From assembly GCF_001945445.1 (NCBI RefSeq), contig NZ_MSXW01000054.1, positions 599 to 55,179 on the forward strand: a DNA stretch of 54,581 nt, read 5' to 3'. Below, in pieces: positions 1 to 7,554 of this stretch (the first letter of the stretch is position 1; each line of letters starts with the position of its first letter). The translations under genes were made by a program, and so were the position numbers. The notes beneath the pieces are model-generated. The model was not told the origin of the DNA and searched no databases. It saw only the letters and a list, made by a program, of their open reading frames with translations. The stretch is from Pseudomonas sp. PA27(2017). Lineage in GTDB: Bacteria > Pseudomonadota > Gammaproteobacteria > Pseudomonadales > Pseudomonadaceae.

Positions 1-366
1 AACGATCGAGCCGACCGCCGCCACCGTGGCCGGCGACGAGCCGCACAGCGCAGCGAACAGCATGCACGCCAGGATCGCGGCAATCGCCAGGCCGCCCTTG
101 ATATGGCCGACGCAGGCGTTGGCGAAATCGATCAGCCGGCGGGCCACACCGCCCGTGGTCATGAACGCGCCGGACAGCAGGAAGAACGGAATGGCCAGCA
201 GCGTGTAGTGTTCGCTGGTCTCGAACAACTTGATCGCCAGCGAACGCACCGAGTCGTTGCTGAAGAACAGGATGGTCATGGCCCCGGACAAACCCAGGGA
301 AATCGCCACCGGAATGCCGATGAACATCAGCACGAACAGGGCGATGAACAGAAAGGCGATGGTCAT
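1..366 (-). CDS. dctM: TRAP transporter large permease DctM, partial
   Basis: This is the N-terminal 122 codons of the large membrane subunit of a tripartite ATP-independent periplasmic (TRAP) transporter; the rest lies beyond the window edge. It forms the ion-driven channel that moves the organic acid delivered by the DctP binding protein. The reading begins MTIAFLFIALFVLMF, a first hydrophobic helix, and the visible end reads LCGSSPATVAAVGSIV, a hallmark of DctM. The start codon overlaps the dctQ stop (ATGA), so the two are translationally coupled. The family normally has about 425 residues, so roughly 300 are missing here because of the window limit, not because of a mutation. Confidence 0.9.
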   Translation of the reverse strand, partial: MTIAFLFIALFVLMFIGIPVAISLGLSGAMTILFFSNDSVRSLAIKLFETSEHYTLLAIPFFLLSGAFMTTGGVARRLIDFANACVGHIKGGLAIAAILACMLFAALCGSSPATVAAVGSIV

Positions 367-995
367 CGTTTGGTCTCCGTCTCTTCGGCGAGTTTGATGG
401 CGTCATCGAGCTCGCCATGGCCGCCGAAACCGATCTGCTTGTTCTGGATCACGCGCACCAGCACCTGGGCGAAGCGCAGGAACATCAGGGTGAAGCCGAT
501 GGGCACGATCATCACGATGTGCCACTGCTGCACGCCAAAGCGGTCCAGATCCTCGGCGCCGGTGCCGATGTTGAACAGCACCGCGACCCACTGCTCGCTG
601 GAGTAGGCCATCAGCGCGCAATAGGCCAGGCAAATGAGCAGCGCGAGAATCGCCACGGCCTTCTGCAGCGAGGGTTTGAACAAGCGCACCAAGAGGTCGA
701 CGCCGATGTGCGCACCGATGCGCACGCCCCAGGCCAGGCCGACGAAGATCAGCCAGCCGAACATGGCCTTGGTCAGGGCCACGCTCCAGGTCATTTCCTG
801 GGCAACGTAGAGAATGCCGTCGCCGATGGCGAACATGGCATCGCTACCGAACGGCAGCGCATCGCCCAGGGCGTAGAAAACACCGTAGAGGTTGTTGAAC
901 ACCACATACGAGAAGGTGACCAGGGTCATCGCCGCGAGCAGGAACGCCACGGCGGCTTCCTCGAGGCGATTCCACAGGCGCTGCAACGCATTCAT
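363..995 (-). CDS. dctQ: TRAP transporter small permease DctQ
   Basis: Small membrane subunit of the TRAP transporter, 210 residues. It has four hydrophobic stretches (about residues 14-35, 60-82, 90-110 and 125-148), the usual DctQ layout, and a charged C-terminal tail. It bridges the substrate-binding protein and DctM in the inner membrane. It lies downstream of dctP1 in the same orientation, separated by 279 bp that contain a REP-like palindrome, and overlaps dctM by 4 bp. That spacing is long for an operon, so the repeat may stabilise or attenuate the transcript between the abundant binding protein and the membrane subunits. DctQ sequences diverge widely, so the call rests on topology and neighbours. 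Confidence 0.88.
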   Translation of the reverse strand: MNALQRLWNRLEEAAVAFLLAAMTLVTFSYVVFNNLYGVFYALGDALPFGSDAMFAIGDGILYVAQEMTWSVALTKAMFGWLIFVGLAWGVRIGAHIGVDLLVRLFKPSLQKAVAILALLICLAYCALMAYSSEQWVAVLFNIGTGAEDLDRFGVQQWHIVMIVPIGFTLMFLRFAQVLVRVIQNKQIGFGGHGELDDAIKLAEETETKR

Positions 996-1148
996 CAGCG
1001 GTCTCCCAGGGAGGGTTGTTGTAATTGTTTTGGCAAGCCGACTCTAACCCCGGCCTGGCGAGGCGAATATTCACGATTGGTAAACGCGGCCTTCGGCCTG
1101 GGTGAATAGGCTGCAGGTAAAGGGCTGGAGGCAGCGTGCAGGCTATTG

Positions 1149-1205
1149 GTAGGAGTGGCTTCAGCCGCGACGTGCCTAGCCAGGCATGAATCTGCCCCCT
1201 CCTAC
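1149..1205. repeat. REP-like palindromic repeat between dctP1 and dctQ
   Basis: GTAGGAG at 1149-1155 is mirrored by CTCCTAC at 1199-1205, enclosing GGCTTCAGCCGCGA, the typical body of Pseudomonas REP elements. It lies in the 279-bp gap between dctP1 and dctQ. Such hairpins often protect the 3' end of the upstream message, which would favour more binding protein than permease. Confidence 0.65.
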
Positions 1206-1274
1206 GAGCACGCAGAAAGGGTCAGGCCGCGCAGGCGACATCCATGATCGATGGATGTCACCCGCATCGAAACC

Positions 1275-2279
1275 CTACTGCCCCGCAGCGTTGGCGGCCT
1301 GGGCCGCCTCGATCAGGTCGCTGCCGATCTTGCCCTCGTACTCCTTCCAGATCGGCCGCATCACCTCGCGCCATTGCGCGCGTTCTTCGTCGGTCAGCAC
1401 GATCAGCTCATGCTTGCCGCCGGCGAGGATCTGCTGCTTGTCCTTCTCGTTGAGCGCCAGGGCCTGGCGATTCACCTCGGCGGTGACTTCGTCGATGATG
1501 GTCTTGAGCTCGCCACGCACGTCCTCGGGCAGGCCGTTCCAGAACTTGGCGTTGGTGATCAGCATGTAATTGCCGACCGCATGGTTGGATTCGATCATGT
1601 ACTGCTGCACTTCGTAGTGGCGCTGGCTGTAGATGTTCGACCAGGGATTGTCGGAGGCATTGATCACCCCGGTCTGCAGGCCCTGGTAGATCTCGGCGAA
1701 GGCCATCTTGCGCGGCACCGCGCGCAGTGCGCTGATCTGCGCGGCCTGCAGGTCGGAAGGTTGCACGCGGAACTTCAGGCCGCGCGCATCACCTGGCACG
1801 TGCAAAGGCTTGTTGGCAGTGAACTGGCGCATGCCGTTGAGCCAGTAGGCCAGGCCGAGAATGCCGTTGTTCTCCAGGCTGTGCAGCAGCTCCTGGCCCT
1901 TCGGCGATTGCTCGAACCGTTGCGAGGCCGCCGAGTTGTCGAACAGGAACATCAGGTCGAAGATCTGCACCCGCGGCTGGTACTTCTCCAGCTTCACCGG
2001 AGCCGGCGCCAGCAACTGAACGTCGCCAAGCAGCAGCGCTTCCATCTCCTTGCCATCGCCGAACAGCGAGGAATTCGGGTAGACATCCACCCGCGCCTTG
2101 CCGGCCAGGCGCTCCTTGACCAGCTTCTGCAGCATGCGCGCGCCCTGCCCCTTGGGCGTCTGGTCGGAGGCGACATGGGCGAACTTGATGACGATTTCCT
2201 CGGCCTGAACGGCGGCGCCGAAGGCCATGGCGGTGGACAGCAGCACGCAGGACAGGCTGCGGCAGAATAAGCGCGACAT
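1275..2279 (-). CDS. dctP: TRAP transporter substrate-binding protein DctP (copy 1)
   Basis: Periplasmic binding protein of a TRAP transporter, 334 residues, the usual length. A Sec signal peptide occupies about residues 1-26 (cleavage after VQA). The mature protein starts EEIVIKFAHVASDQTPKGQG, a DctP signature. Later come PNSSLFGDGKEMEALLLGDV and GLKFRVQ, whose arginine normally pairs with the ligand carboxylate. It is a close paralogue of the binding protein at 11729-12730. It is followed by dctQM and preceded by a LysR gene in the same direction. The ligand is probably a C4-C6 dicarboxylate matching the CoA-transferase/lyase pair next door. That substrate is inferred from context, not from the protein itself. 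Confidence 0.92.
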   Translation of the reverse strand: MSRLFCRSLSCVLLSTAMAFGAAVQAEEIVIKFAHVASDQTPKGQGARMLQKLVKERLAGKARVDVYPNSSLFGDGKEMEALLLGDVQLLAPAPVKLEKYQPRVQIFDLMFLFDNSAASQRFEQSPKGQELLHSLENNGILGLAYWLNGMRQFTANKPLHVPGDARGLKFRVQPSDLQAAQISALRAVPRKMAFAEIYQGLQTGVINASDNPWSNIYSQRHYEVQQYMIESNHAVGNYMLITNAKFWNGLPEDVRGELKTIIDEVTAEVNRQALALNEKDKQQILAGGKHELIVLTDEERAQWREVMRPIWKEYEGKIGSDLIEAAQAANAAGQ

Positions 2280-2333
2280 GAGGCGATCTCCTGTTGTTAT
2301 TGGTACGGCAGGCCTGGCCCACCGGATGCCTTT

Positions 2334-2346
2334 GTTCGCGACGAAC
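2334..2346. promoter_or_regulatory. Inverted repeat upstream of dctP1
   Basis: GTTCGCGACGAAC is a perfect palindrome with 5-bp arms, 55 bp upstream of the dctP1 start and just past the LysR stop. It shares TTCG/CGAA half-sites with the palindrome in the LysR/CoA-transferase intergenic region but is 4 bp tighter. It may be a secondary regulator site; this is weak evidence. Confidence 0.3.
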
Positions 2347-2368
2347 TCTACTTGAGCCCCAAGGCCGA

Positions 2369-3286
2369 CTAAATTCTTGATTGGCCAAGCCTGCCTTCGC
2401 CATTGCCGAAGGCAAGGTGATCGACCATCTGCCGGGCGATCAGCGACAGGCTGTCGTACTGGCGCACGCAGATGTTCAGCTCGCGTACCGCCCAGTCATC
2501 CTCGATCGCCACCGCGCGCACCGCCATGCTCGGCAGGTAGGTACGCACCGCCTGCTCGGGCAGCACGCCGATGCCCAGCCCGGTATGGATCATCCGGCAG
2601 ATGGCCTCGAAGCTGCGCACCTGGATGCGTACCCGCAGGTGCACACCCGCCTGCTGCGCGGCTTCGCTGAGCAGGCTGTGCAGCGAGGCCTCCTTCTGCA
2701 GGCCGATGAAGTCGTAGCCGACGGTTTCCGACAACGTCACCCGCTCGCGGGCCGCCAGCGGATGCTCGCTCGGCACCACCAGCACCAGGCGGTCATGACG
2801 GTAGGGAAACACCTGCACGCCAGCGGCCTGTACGTGGCCGGCGAAGATACCGATATCGGTCAGCCCTTCGCGCACCGCGTGGATGATTTCGCTGCTGACG
2901 CGCTCTTCCAGGTCGATGCGAATCTGCGGGTGCTGGGCGCTGAAGGCTGCCAGATCCTCGGGCAGAAAGGCGATCACCGCCGAGGTATTGGCGTGGATGC
3001 GCACATGGCCGTTGATGCCTTCACTGAACTCGCTGAGGTCGGCCTGCATGTGCTGGATGTTGTCCAGCAGGTTGCGCGCATGGTGCAGCAGCGCATCGCC
3101 GGCCGGCGTCAGCGCCACGCCCTTGGGCTGGCGATACAGCAAGGGCGTACGCAGGTGCGCTTCCAGGTCGCTGATGCGCTTGCTCACCGCCGCCAGCGCC
3201 AGATGCTCACGCTCGGCGGCGCGGGTCAGGCTGCGCTCATCGGCGATGGCGACGAATAACTTGAGGGTGGTGAAATCCACGCGCAT
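2369..3286 (-). CDS. LysR-family regulator of the TRAP/CoA-transferase module
   Basis: LysR-type transcriptional regulator, 305 residues. The N-terminal winged helix-turn-helix is about residues 1-60, followed by a linker helix and a two-lobed effector domain. The start chosen, MRVDFTTLKLFVAIAD, places the helix-turn-helix at the usual position; an ATG-less upstream extension also exists but adds 41 unlikely residues. The effector domain is clearly paralogous to the LysR at 18684-19580: shared stretches include RLVLVVP..HPLA.RERV and SFEAICRM. It is divergent from the CoA-transferase gene (179-bp gap with a LysR-type palindrome) and runs into dctP1QM 89 bp downstream. It probably activates both arms in response to the dicarboxylate or its CoA ester. 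Confidence 0.9.
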   Translation of the reverse strand: MRVDFTTLKLFVAIADERSLTRAAEREHLALAAVSKRISDLEAHLRTPLLYRQPKGVALTPAGDALLHHARNLLDNIQHMQADLSEFSEGINGHVRIHANTSAVIAFLPEDLAAFSAQHPQIRIDLEERVSSEIIHAVREGLTDIGIFAGHVQAAGVQVFPYRHDRLVLVVPSEHPLAARERVTLSETVGYDFIGLQKEASLHSLLSEAAQQAGVHLRVRIQVRSFEAICRMIHTGLGIGVLPEQAVRTYLPSMAVRAVAIEDDWAVRELNICVRQYDSLSLIARQMVDHLAFGNGEGRLGQSRI

Positions 3287-3363
3287 GGCGGGCTCCGCTT
3301 CGTGGTTGGCGAAAGAGGCTGGCCCGCGGTACAGGCTGCGAACCGATGGCGGCACCATATGCC

Positions 3364-3378
3364 TTCGCGTCGCACGAA
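3364..3378. promoter_or_regulatory. Candidate LysR operator (TTCG-N7-CGAA)
   Basis: TTCGCGTCGCACGAA is a palindrome with the LysR T-N11-A geometry, extended by C and G to 5-bp arms (3363-3379). It sits midway between the divergent LysR (start 3286) and CoA-transferase (start 3466) genes. It has the same length and TTC/GAA ends as the palindromes at 18639-18653 and 12834-12848. Confidence 0.5.
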
Positions 3379-3465
3379 GCCAGACTTGACGATTGACTGA
3401 TTGCGGCAAGCCGCGTGGTGGGCGATGCTCGGCGCCATCGAACCCAAGTCATCGGGAAACCGCAC

Positions 3466-4671
3466 ATGCCTGTCAACACAACCGTTGCACCCATGGCCCT
3501 GGCCGGCCTCAAGGTCATCGAAATGGGCCAGCTCATCGCCGGCCCCTTCGCCAGCAAGCTGCTCGGCGAGTTCGGCGCCGACGTGATCAAGATCGAGCCG
3601 CCTGGCGTCGGCGACCCGCTGCGCAAGTGGCGCAAGATCAAGGACGGCACCTCGCTGTGGTGGCATGTGCAGTCGCGCAACAAGCGCTCTCTGACCCTCG
3701 ACTTGAAGCAGGCCGAAGCCCAGGACATCGTCCGCCAGTTGGTGGCCGAGGCCGACATTCTGGTGGAGAATTTTCGCCCCGGCACGCTGGAAGGCTGGGG
3801 CCTGGGTTATGACGCGTTGAAGGCGATCAACCCGCGACTGATCATGCTGCGCATCTCCGGCTACGGACAAACCGGGCCCTACCGCGACCTGCCCGGTTTC
3901 GGGGTGATCGGCGAAGCCATGGGCGGCCTGCGCCATCTCTCCGGCTATGCCGGGCAAGCGCCGGTGCGCGTCGGGGTGAGCATCGGCGATTCGCTGTCCT
4001 CGCTGTATGGCGTGATCGGCGTGTTGCTGGCCCTGCAGGAGCGGGGCCGCAGCGGCGAAGGCCAGGAAATCGACGTGGCGCTGTACGAGTCGGTGTTCGC
4101 CATGATGGAAAGCCTGGTGCCCGAATACGACGCATTCGGCTATATCCGTGAGCCAGCCGGCAGCGCCCTGCCCGGCATCACGCCGTCCAACTCCTACCCG
4201 TGCAACGATGGCAGCTACGTGCTGATCGCCGGCAATGGCGACAGTATCTACAAACGCCTGATGACCCTGATTGGCCGTGACGATCTGGGCAACGACCCGC
4301 GCCTGGCGCAGAACGACGGGCGCAGCCAGCATGCCGAGCTGATCGACACCGCCATTGGCGAATGGACGGCCGGGCGCGGCCGCGACGAGGTGATCGAAGC
4401 GCTCAAGGGCGCCCGCGTACCGGCCGGCTATCCCTACACCGCCGCTGATATCGTGCAGGACCCCCACTACCTGGCACGGCAGATGATCGAGACGGTGCAG
4501 ACGCCCGTCGGCCCGCTCAAGGTGCCAGGCGTACTACCCAAACTCAGCCGCACGCCGGGGCGCATTGGCGTTGGCGGCCCGCAGCTCGGCGAGCACAACG
4601 ACGACATCCTCGCCGGACTTGGCCTGAGCGCCGAACAGGTCGCTGGTCTGCGCGAGCGCGGGATTATCTAG
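3466..4671 (+). CDS. CaiB/BaiF class III CoA-transferase
   Basis: Class III CoA-transferase, 401 residues, the family's usual length. Such enzymes activate a carboxylic acid by moving CoA from a donor such as succinyl-CoA. The N-terminal LAGLKVIEMGQLIAGPFA and the GADVIKIE segment are the family's CoA-binding hallmarks, followed by RNKRSLTLDL and ISGYGQTGPYRD. The position where most members carry the acylated aspartate reads PGFGVIGEAMGG (Gly146), a variant. The ATG at 3466 is preferred; in-frame upstream codons lack family similarity, and a later ATG at 3493 is possible. It is followed by the HMG-CoA-lyase-like gene and divergent from LysR. It presumably loads the imported dicarboxylate with CoA. 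Confidence 0.88.
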   Translation: MPVNTTVAPMALAGLKVIEMGQLIAGPFASKLLGEFGADVIKIEPPGVGDPLRKWRKIKDGTSLWWHVQSRNKRSLTLDLKQAEAQDIVRQLVAEADILVENFRPGTLEGWGLGYDALKAINPRLIMLRISGYGQTGPYRDLPGFGVIGEAMGGLRHLSGYAGQAPVRVGVSIGDSLSSLYGVIGVLLALQERGRSGEGQEIDVALYESVFAMMESLVPEYDAFGYIREPAGSALPGITPSNSYPCNDGSYVLIAGNGDSIYKRLMTLIGRDDLGNDPRLAQNDGRSQHAELIDTAIGEWTAGRGRDEVIEALKGARVPAGYPYTAADIVQDPHYLARQMIETVQTPVGPLKVPGVLPKLSRTPGRIGVGGPQLGEHNDDILAGLGLSAEQVAGLRERGII

Positions 4672-4684
4672 TACTAGCCAGACT

Positions 4685-4731
4685 CGTAGGGTGGACCGGG
4701 GCGCGTAGCCAACGCGAAGCTTGTCCACCGC
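4685..4731. repeat. Palindromic repeat with GTAGGGTGGAC end
   Basis: CGTAGGGTGGAC at 4685-4696 pairs with GTCCACC at 4723-4729, enclosing GC-rich DNA with CGCG motifs. The same ends occur at 13776-13881. It lies between the CoA-transferase and lyase genes of one likely operon. Confidence 0.55.
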
Positions 4732-4751
4732 CTCTTGCGCTTGCGACAGAC

Positions 4752-4800
4752 CGTAGGAACTGCTCCCGGGTGTCGCTGCGCTCGACCCGGGCTACGCACC
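4752..4800. repeat. Palindromic repeat with CCCGGG arms
   Basis: CTCCCGGGTGTCGCTGCGCT followed by CGACCCGGGCTACG belongs to the same type as the elements at 5914-5984, 10860-10927 and 28441-28548 (GTAGCC ends, GAGCGnAGCGA core). It ends about 22 bp before the lyase start codon, leaving room only for the ribosome binding site. Confidence 0.5.
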
Positions 4801-4821
4801 CGACACAATCAGGACCTTCCC

Positions 4822-5772
4822 ATGACCAAACGCCTCTACATCCAGGACGTCGCCACCCGCGACGGCTTCCAGATCGAAGCGGCCTTCGTGCCCACCGACG
4901 CCAAGATCGCCCTGATCGACAGGCTGTCGCAAACCGGCCTGGCGAAGATCGAAGTCACCTCCTTCACATCGCCCAAGGCCATCCCCAATCTGCGCGATGC
5001 CGAAGAAGTGATGCGCGGCATCCAGCGCGTGGCAGGCGTGGAATACACCGTGCTGGTGCCTAACGTGCGTGGCTGCGAGCGGGCGCTGTCTTGCGAAGTG
5101 GACGAGATCAACCTGGTGATGTCGGCCAGCGACACCCATGGTCTGGCCAACCTGCGCATGACGCCGGAGCAGTCGCTCGCCCAGTTTCGCGAAATCATCG
5201 AGGTCACCCGCGGCAGTGGGGTGTTCATCAACGCCTCGCTGTCGACCACCTTCGGCTGCCCGTTCGAGGGTGAAGTGCCCGAGGCGCGGGTGCATGAGCT
5301 GACCCAGCGCCTGCTGGAGATCGGCGTGCAGGGCGTGACCCTCTGCGACACCACCGGCATGGCCGACCCGGCCCAGGTCGAACGCATCTGCCGCACGGCG
5401 CTGCAGCGCTGGCCCGAAGCGGTATTTACCGCACATTTTCATAACACCCGCGGCATGGGCCTGGCCAATGCCCTGGCAGCCCTGAACGCCGGCATCGACC
5501 GCTTCGACGCCTCCCTCGGCGGCCTCGGCGGCTGCCCCTATGCGCCCGGCGCCAGCGGCAATATCTGCACCGAGGACCTGGTACACATGCTCCAGCGCAT
5601 GGGTCTGGAGACGGGGGTGAACCTCGATGCCCTGCTCGAAGCCGCCGCCACCCTGCCCGAGCTGATCGGCCACGACGTGCCCGGTGCCATCCTCAAGGCC
5701 GGCAAGTCGGACCGTCGTTATCCGAAGCCGAAATGGATGAGTGAATCGGTAGAGAGTGGCACCACCCGGTAG
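4822..5772 (+). CDS. HMG-CoA-lyase-family enzyme (3-hydroxyacyl-CoA retro-aldolase)
   Basis: Member of the hydroxymethylglutaryl-CoA lyase branch of the DRE-TIM metallolyases, 316 residues. Visible family motifs are ATRDGFQ (Arg13 and metal-binding Asp14), EVTSFTSPKAIPNLRD, the metal-binding HFHNT (His-x-His) and GGLGGCPYAPGASGN with the catalytic cysteine and metal-binding Asn. In HMG-CoA lyase the reaction yields acetyl-CoA and acetoacetate. Where HMG-CoA lyases read SASE, this protein reads SASDTHG, so the acyl pocket may differ. The ATG at 4822 follows a purine-rich stretch and begins MTKRLYIQDV; the longer upstream frame runs through a repeat. With the CoA-transferase it could cleave HMG-CoA or a related ester such as citramalyl-CoA. 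The substrate is an inference. Confidence 0.85.
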   Translation: MTKRLYIQDVATRDGFQIEAAFVPTDAKIALIDRLSQTGLAKIEVTSFTSPKAIPNLRDAEEVMRGIQRVAGVEYTVLVPNVRGCERALSCEVDEINLVMSASDTHGLANLRMTPEQSLAQFREIIEVTRGSGVFINASLSTTFGCPFEGEVPEARVHELTQRLLEIGVQGVTLCDTTGMADPAQVERICRTALQRWPEAVFTAHFHNTRGMGLANALAALNAGIDRFDASLGGLGGCPYAPGASGNICTEDLVHMLQRMGLETGVNLDALLEAAATLPELIGHDVPGAILKAGKSDRRYPKPKWMSESVESGTTR

Positions 5773-5790
5773 TCGCGCGATGGCTGGCAT

Positions 5791-5872
5791 CGCTTTCGCG
5801 CCGGGGCGGCGCTCCTACACTGGCGCCAGGGTGCTTGCGATCGTGTAGGAGCCGCGACCTCGTGGCGAATCG
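5791..5872. repeat. REP doublet (REPIN-like)
   Basis: Two inverted REP units. The left one is the complement of TGTAGGAGCGCCGCCCCGGC and the right one reads TGTAGGAGCCGCGACCTCGT. Their heads form the perfect inverted repeat GCTCCTACAC (5811-5820) / GTGTAGGAGC (5843-5852). It lies between the 3' ends of two convergent genes. Confidence 0.65.
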
Positions 5873-5913
5873 TTGATACAGAGCCGTGATCCCAGGCAAG
5901 CCACGATCAATCC

Positions 5914-5984
5914 GTAGCCTGCGGTTGAGCGCAGCGATACCCAGGAAACCAGCCCCGGGTATCACGTCGTTCAGCCCGGGCTAC
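5914..5984. repeat. Palindromic repeat with GTAGCC/GGCTAC ends
   Basis: GTAGCCTGCGGTTGAGCGCA leads to GCGATACCC, mirrored by GGGTATC and CAGCCCGGGCTAC. It may also act as a hairpin between the convergent lyase and exporter operons. Related copies are at 10860-10927 and 28441-28548. Confidence 0.55.
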
Positions 5985-6023
5985 CCGGTCATGCTCACCA
6001 CGACGCCTGCAAGCAGTCAGTCA

Positions 6024-7553
6024 TTAGTGCCCACCACCCGACTCTGCAGCGCCCTTGGCCGAGAACGGTGGTTTGGCCAGGTAGATGATCAGGATCAGGC
6101 CGAAGAACAGCCAGCCCATCAGGGTGAAGTAGTCCACCGTGGAGAGCATGTAGGCCTGGCTTTCCACCACCCGGTCGATCTGTATGTAGGCCGATTGCGA
6201 GGCGCCGCCGAGCTGTTCCAGGTACTGGTGGGTGGCCGGGTCATAGGCCGTGACGTGCTCGGTCAACTGGGCGTGGTGGTAGATCTCCCGGCGGTGCCAG
6301 ATCCAGGTGGTCAGCGACGAAGCGAAGCTGCCGCCCAGTACGCGCAGGAAGGTGGCCAGGCCCGAGCCGTCGGCGATGTCCTTGGGTGGCAGGCTGGAGA
6401 GCAGGATGCTGGTGGTCGGCATGAAGAACAGCGCGATCCCCAGGCCCATGAACACCTGCACCTCGGCGATGTGCCGGTAATCCACCTCGGTGTTGAACGA
6501 GGCGCGCATGAAGCACGAGGCGCCGATCACCAGGAACGAGCCGCCGGCCAACAGGCGCAGGTCGAACTTGTGCGCGTATTTGCCCACCAGTGGCGACAGG
6601 AACAACGGCAGGATGCCGATCGGCGCCGCCGCCAGCCCGGCCCAGATCGGCGTGTAGCCCAGCTGGGTTTGCAGCCATTGGGGCAGCAGCAGGTTGATGC
6701 CGAAGAAGCCCGAGTAGCCGAGCACCAGGGCCAGGGTGCCGAAGGTGAAGTTGCGGTACATGAACAGGCGCAGGTTGATGATCGGGTGTTTGTCGGTCAG
6801 TTCCCAGATCACCAGGGCCACCAGCGACACCACCGAGATCGCGGTACCGATCTGGATGAAGGTCGACTCGAACCAGTCCAGGTCGTTGCCCTTGTCGAGC
6901 ACCACCTGCAGCACGCCGACGCCGAGCACCAACAGCATCAGCCCGACGTAGTCGATGGGCTGGTGCTCGGTGGTTTCCGGGCGGTTGCGCATCTGCGTCC
7001 AGACCACCAGGGTGGCGAGGATGCCGATCGGTACGTTGATGAAGAAGATCCACGGCCAACTGTAGCTGTCGGTGATCCAGCCACCGGCGATCGGCCCGAT
7101 GATCGGCGCCACCACCGTGACCATCGCCAGCAACGCCAGGGCCATGCCTCGTTTGGCACTGGGAAAGATCGCCAGGAGCAAGGTCTGCGCCATCGGGTAC
7201 AGCGGGCCGGCGACCAGCCCCTGCAGGGCACGGAATACCACCAGCTCGGGCATCGAGCGGGCGATGCCGCACAGGAACGAGGTGATCACGAACAGCACCA
7301 CCGCAGCGAGGAACAGCTTCACCTCGCCGAAGCGCCGCGCCAGCCAGCCGGTCAGCGGCAAGGCGATGGCGTTGCACACCGCGAACGAGGTAATCACCCA
7401 GGTGCCCTGCTCCGAACTGACGCCCAAGTTGCCGGAGATGGTCGGCAGGGCGACGTTGGCGATGGTGGTGTCGAGCACCTGCATGAAGGTCGCCAGGGAG
7501 ATGCCGATGGTGGCCAGCAGCATGCTGGCCGGGCGGAAATTGGCGTCGCTCAT
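6024..7553 (-). CDS. DHA2-family drug:H+ antiporter, EmrB/QacA type
   Basis: Inner-membrane multidrug exporter of the major facilitator superfamily, 509 residues with about 14 membrane helices, the EmrB length and topology. The N-terminus reads ASMLLATIGISLATFMQVLDTTIANVALP; LDTTIANVALP is the DHA2 helix-1 signature. WVITSFAVCNAIALPLTGWL follows as helix 2. It is the last gene of a marR-outer membrane protein-emrA-emrB operon, 1 bp after emrA. Coupled with EmrA and the outer-membrane lipoprotein it would expel hydrophobic or phenolic toxicants across both membranes. The substrate is not readable from sequence. Confidence 0.93.
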   Translation of the reverse strand: MSDANFRPASMLLATIGISLATFMQVLDTTIANVALPTISGNLGVSSEQGTWVITSFAVCNAIALPLTGWLARRFGEVKLFLAAVVLFVITSFLCGIARSMPELVVFRALQGLVAGPLYPMAQTLLLAIFPSAKRGMALALLAMVTVVAPIIGPIAGGWITDSYSWPWIFFINVPIGILATLVVWTQMRNRPETTEHQPIDYVGLMLLVLGVGVLQVVLDKGNDLDWFESTFIQIGTAISVVSLVALVIWELTDKHPIINLRLFMYRNFTFGTLALVLGYSGFFGINLLLPQWLQTQLGYTPIWAGLAAAPIGILPLFLSPLVGKYAHKFDLRLLAGGSFLVIGASCFMRASFNTEVDYRHIAEVQVFMGLGIALFFMPTTSILLSSLPPKDIADGSGLATFLRVLGGSFASSLTTWIWHRREIYHHAQLTEHVTAYDPATHQYLEQLGGASQSAYIQIDRVVESQAYMLSTVDYFTLMGWLFFGLILIIYLAKPPFSAKGAAESGGGH

Positions 7554-7554
7554 G

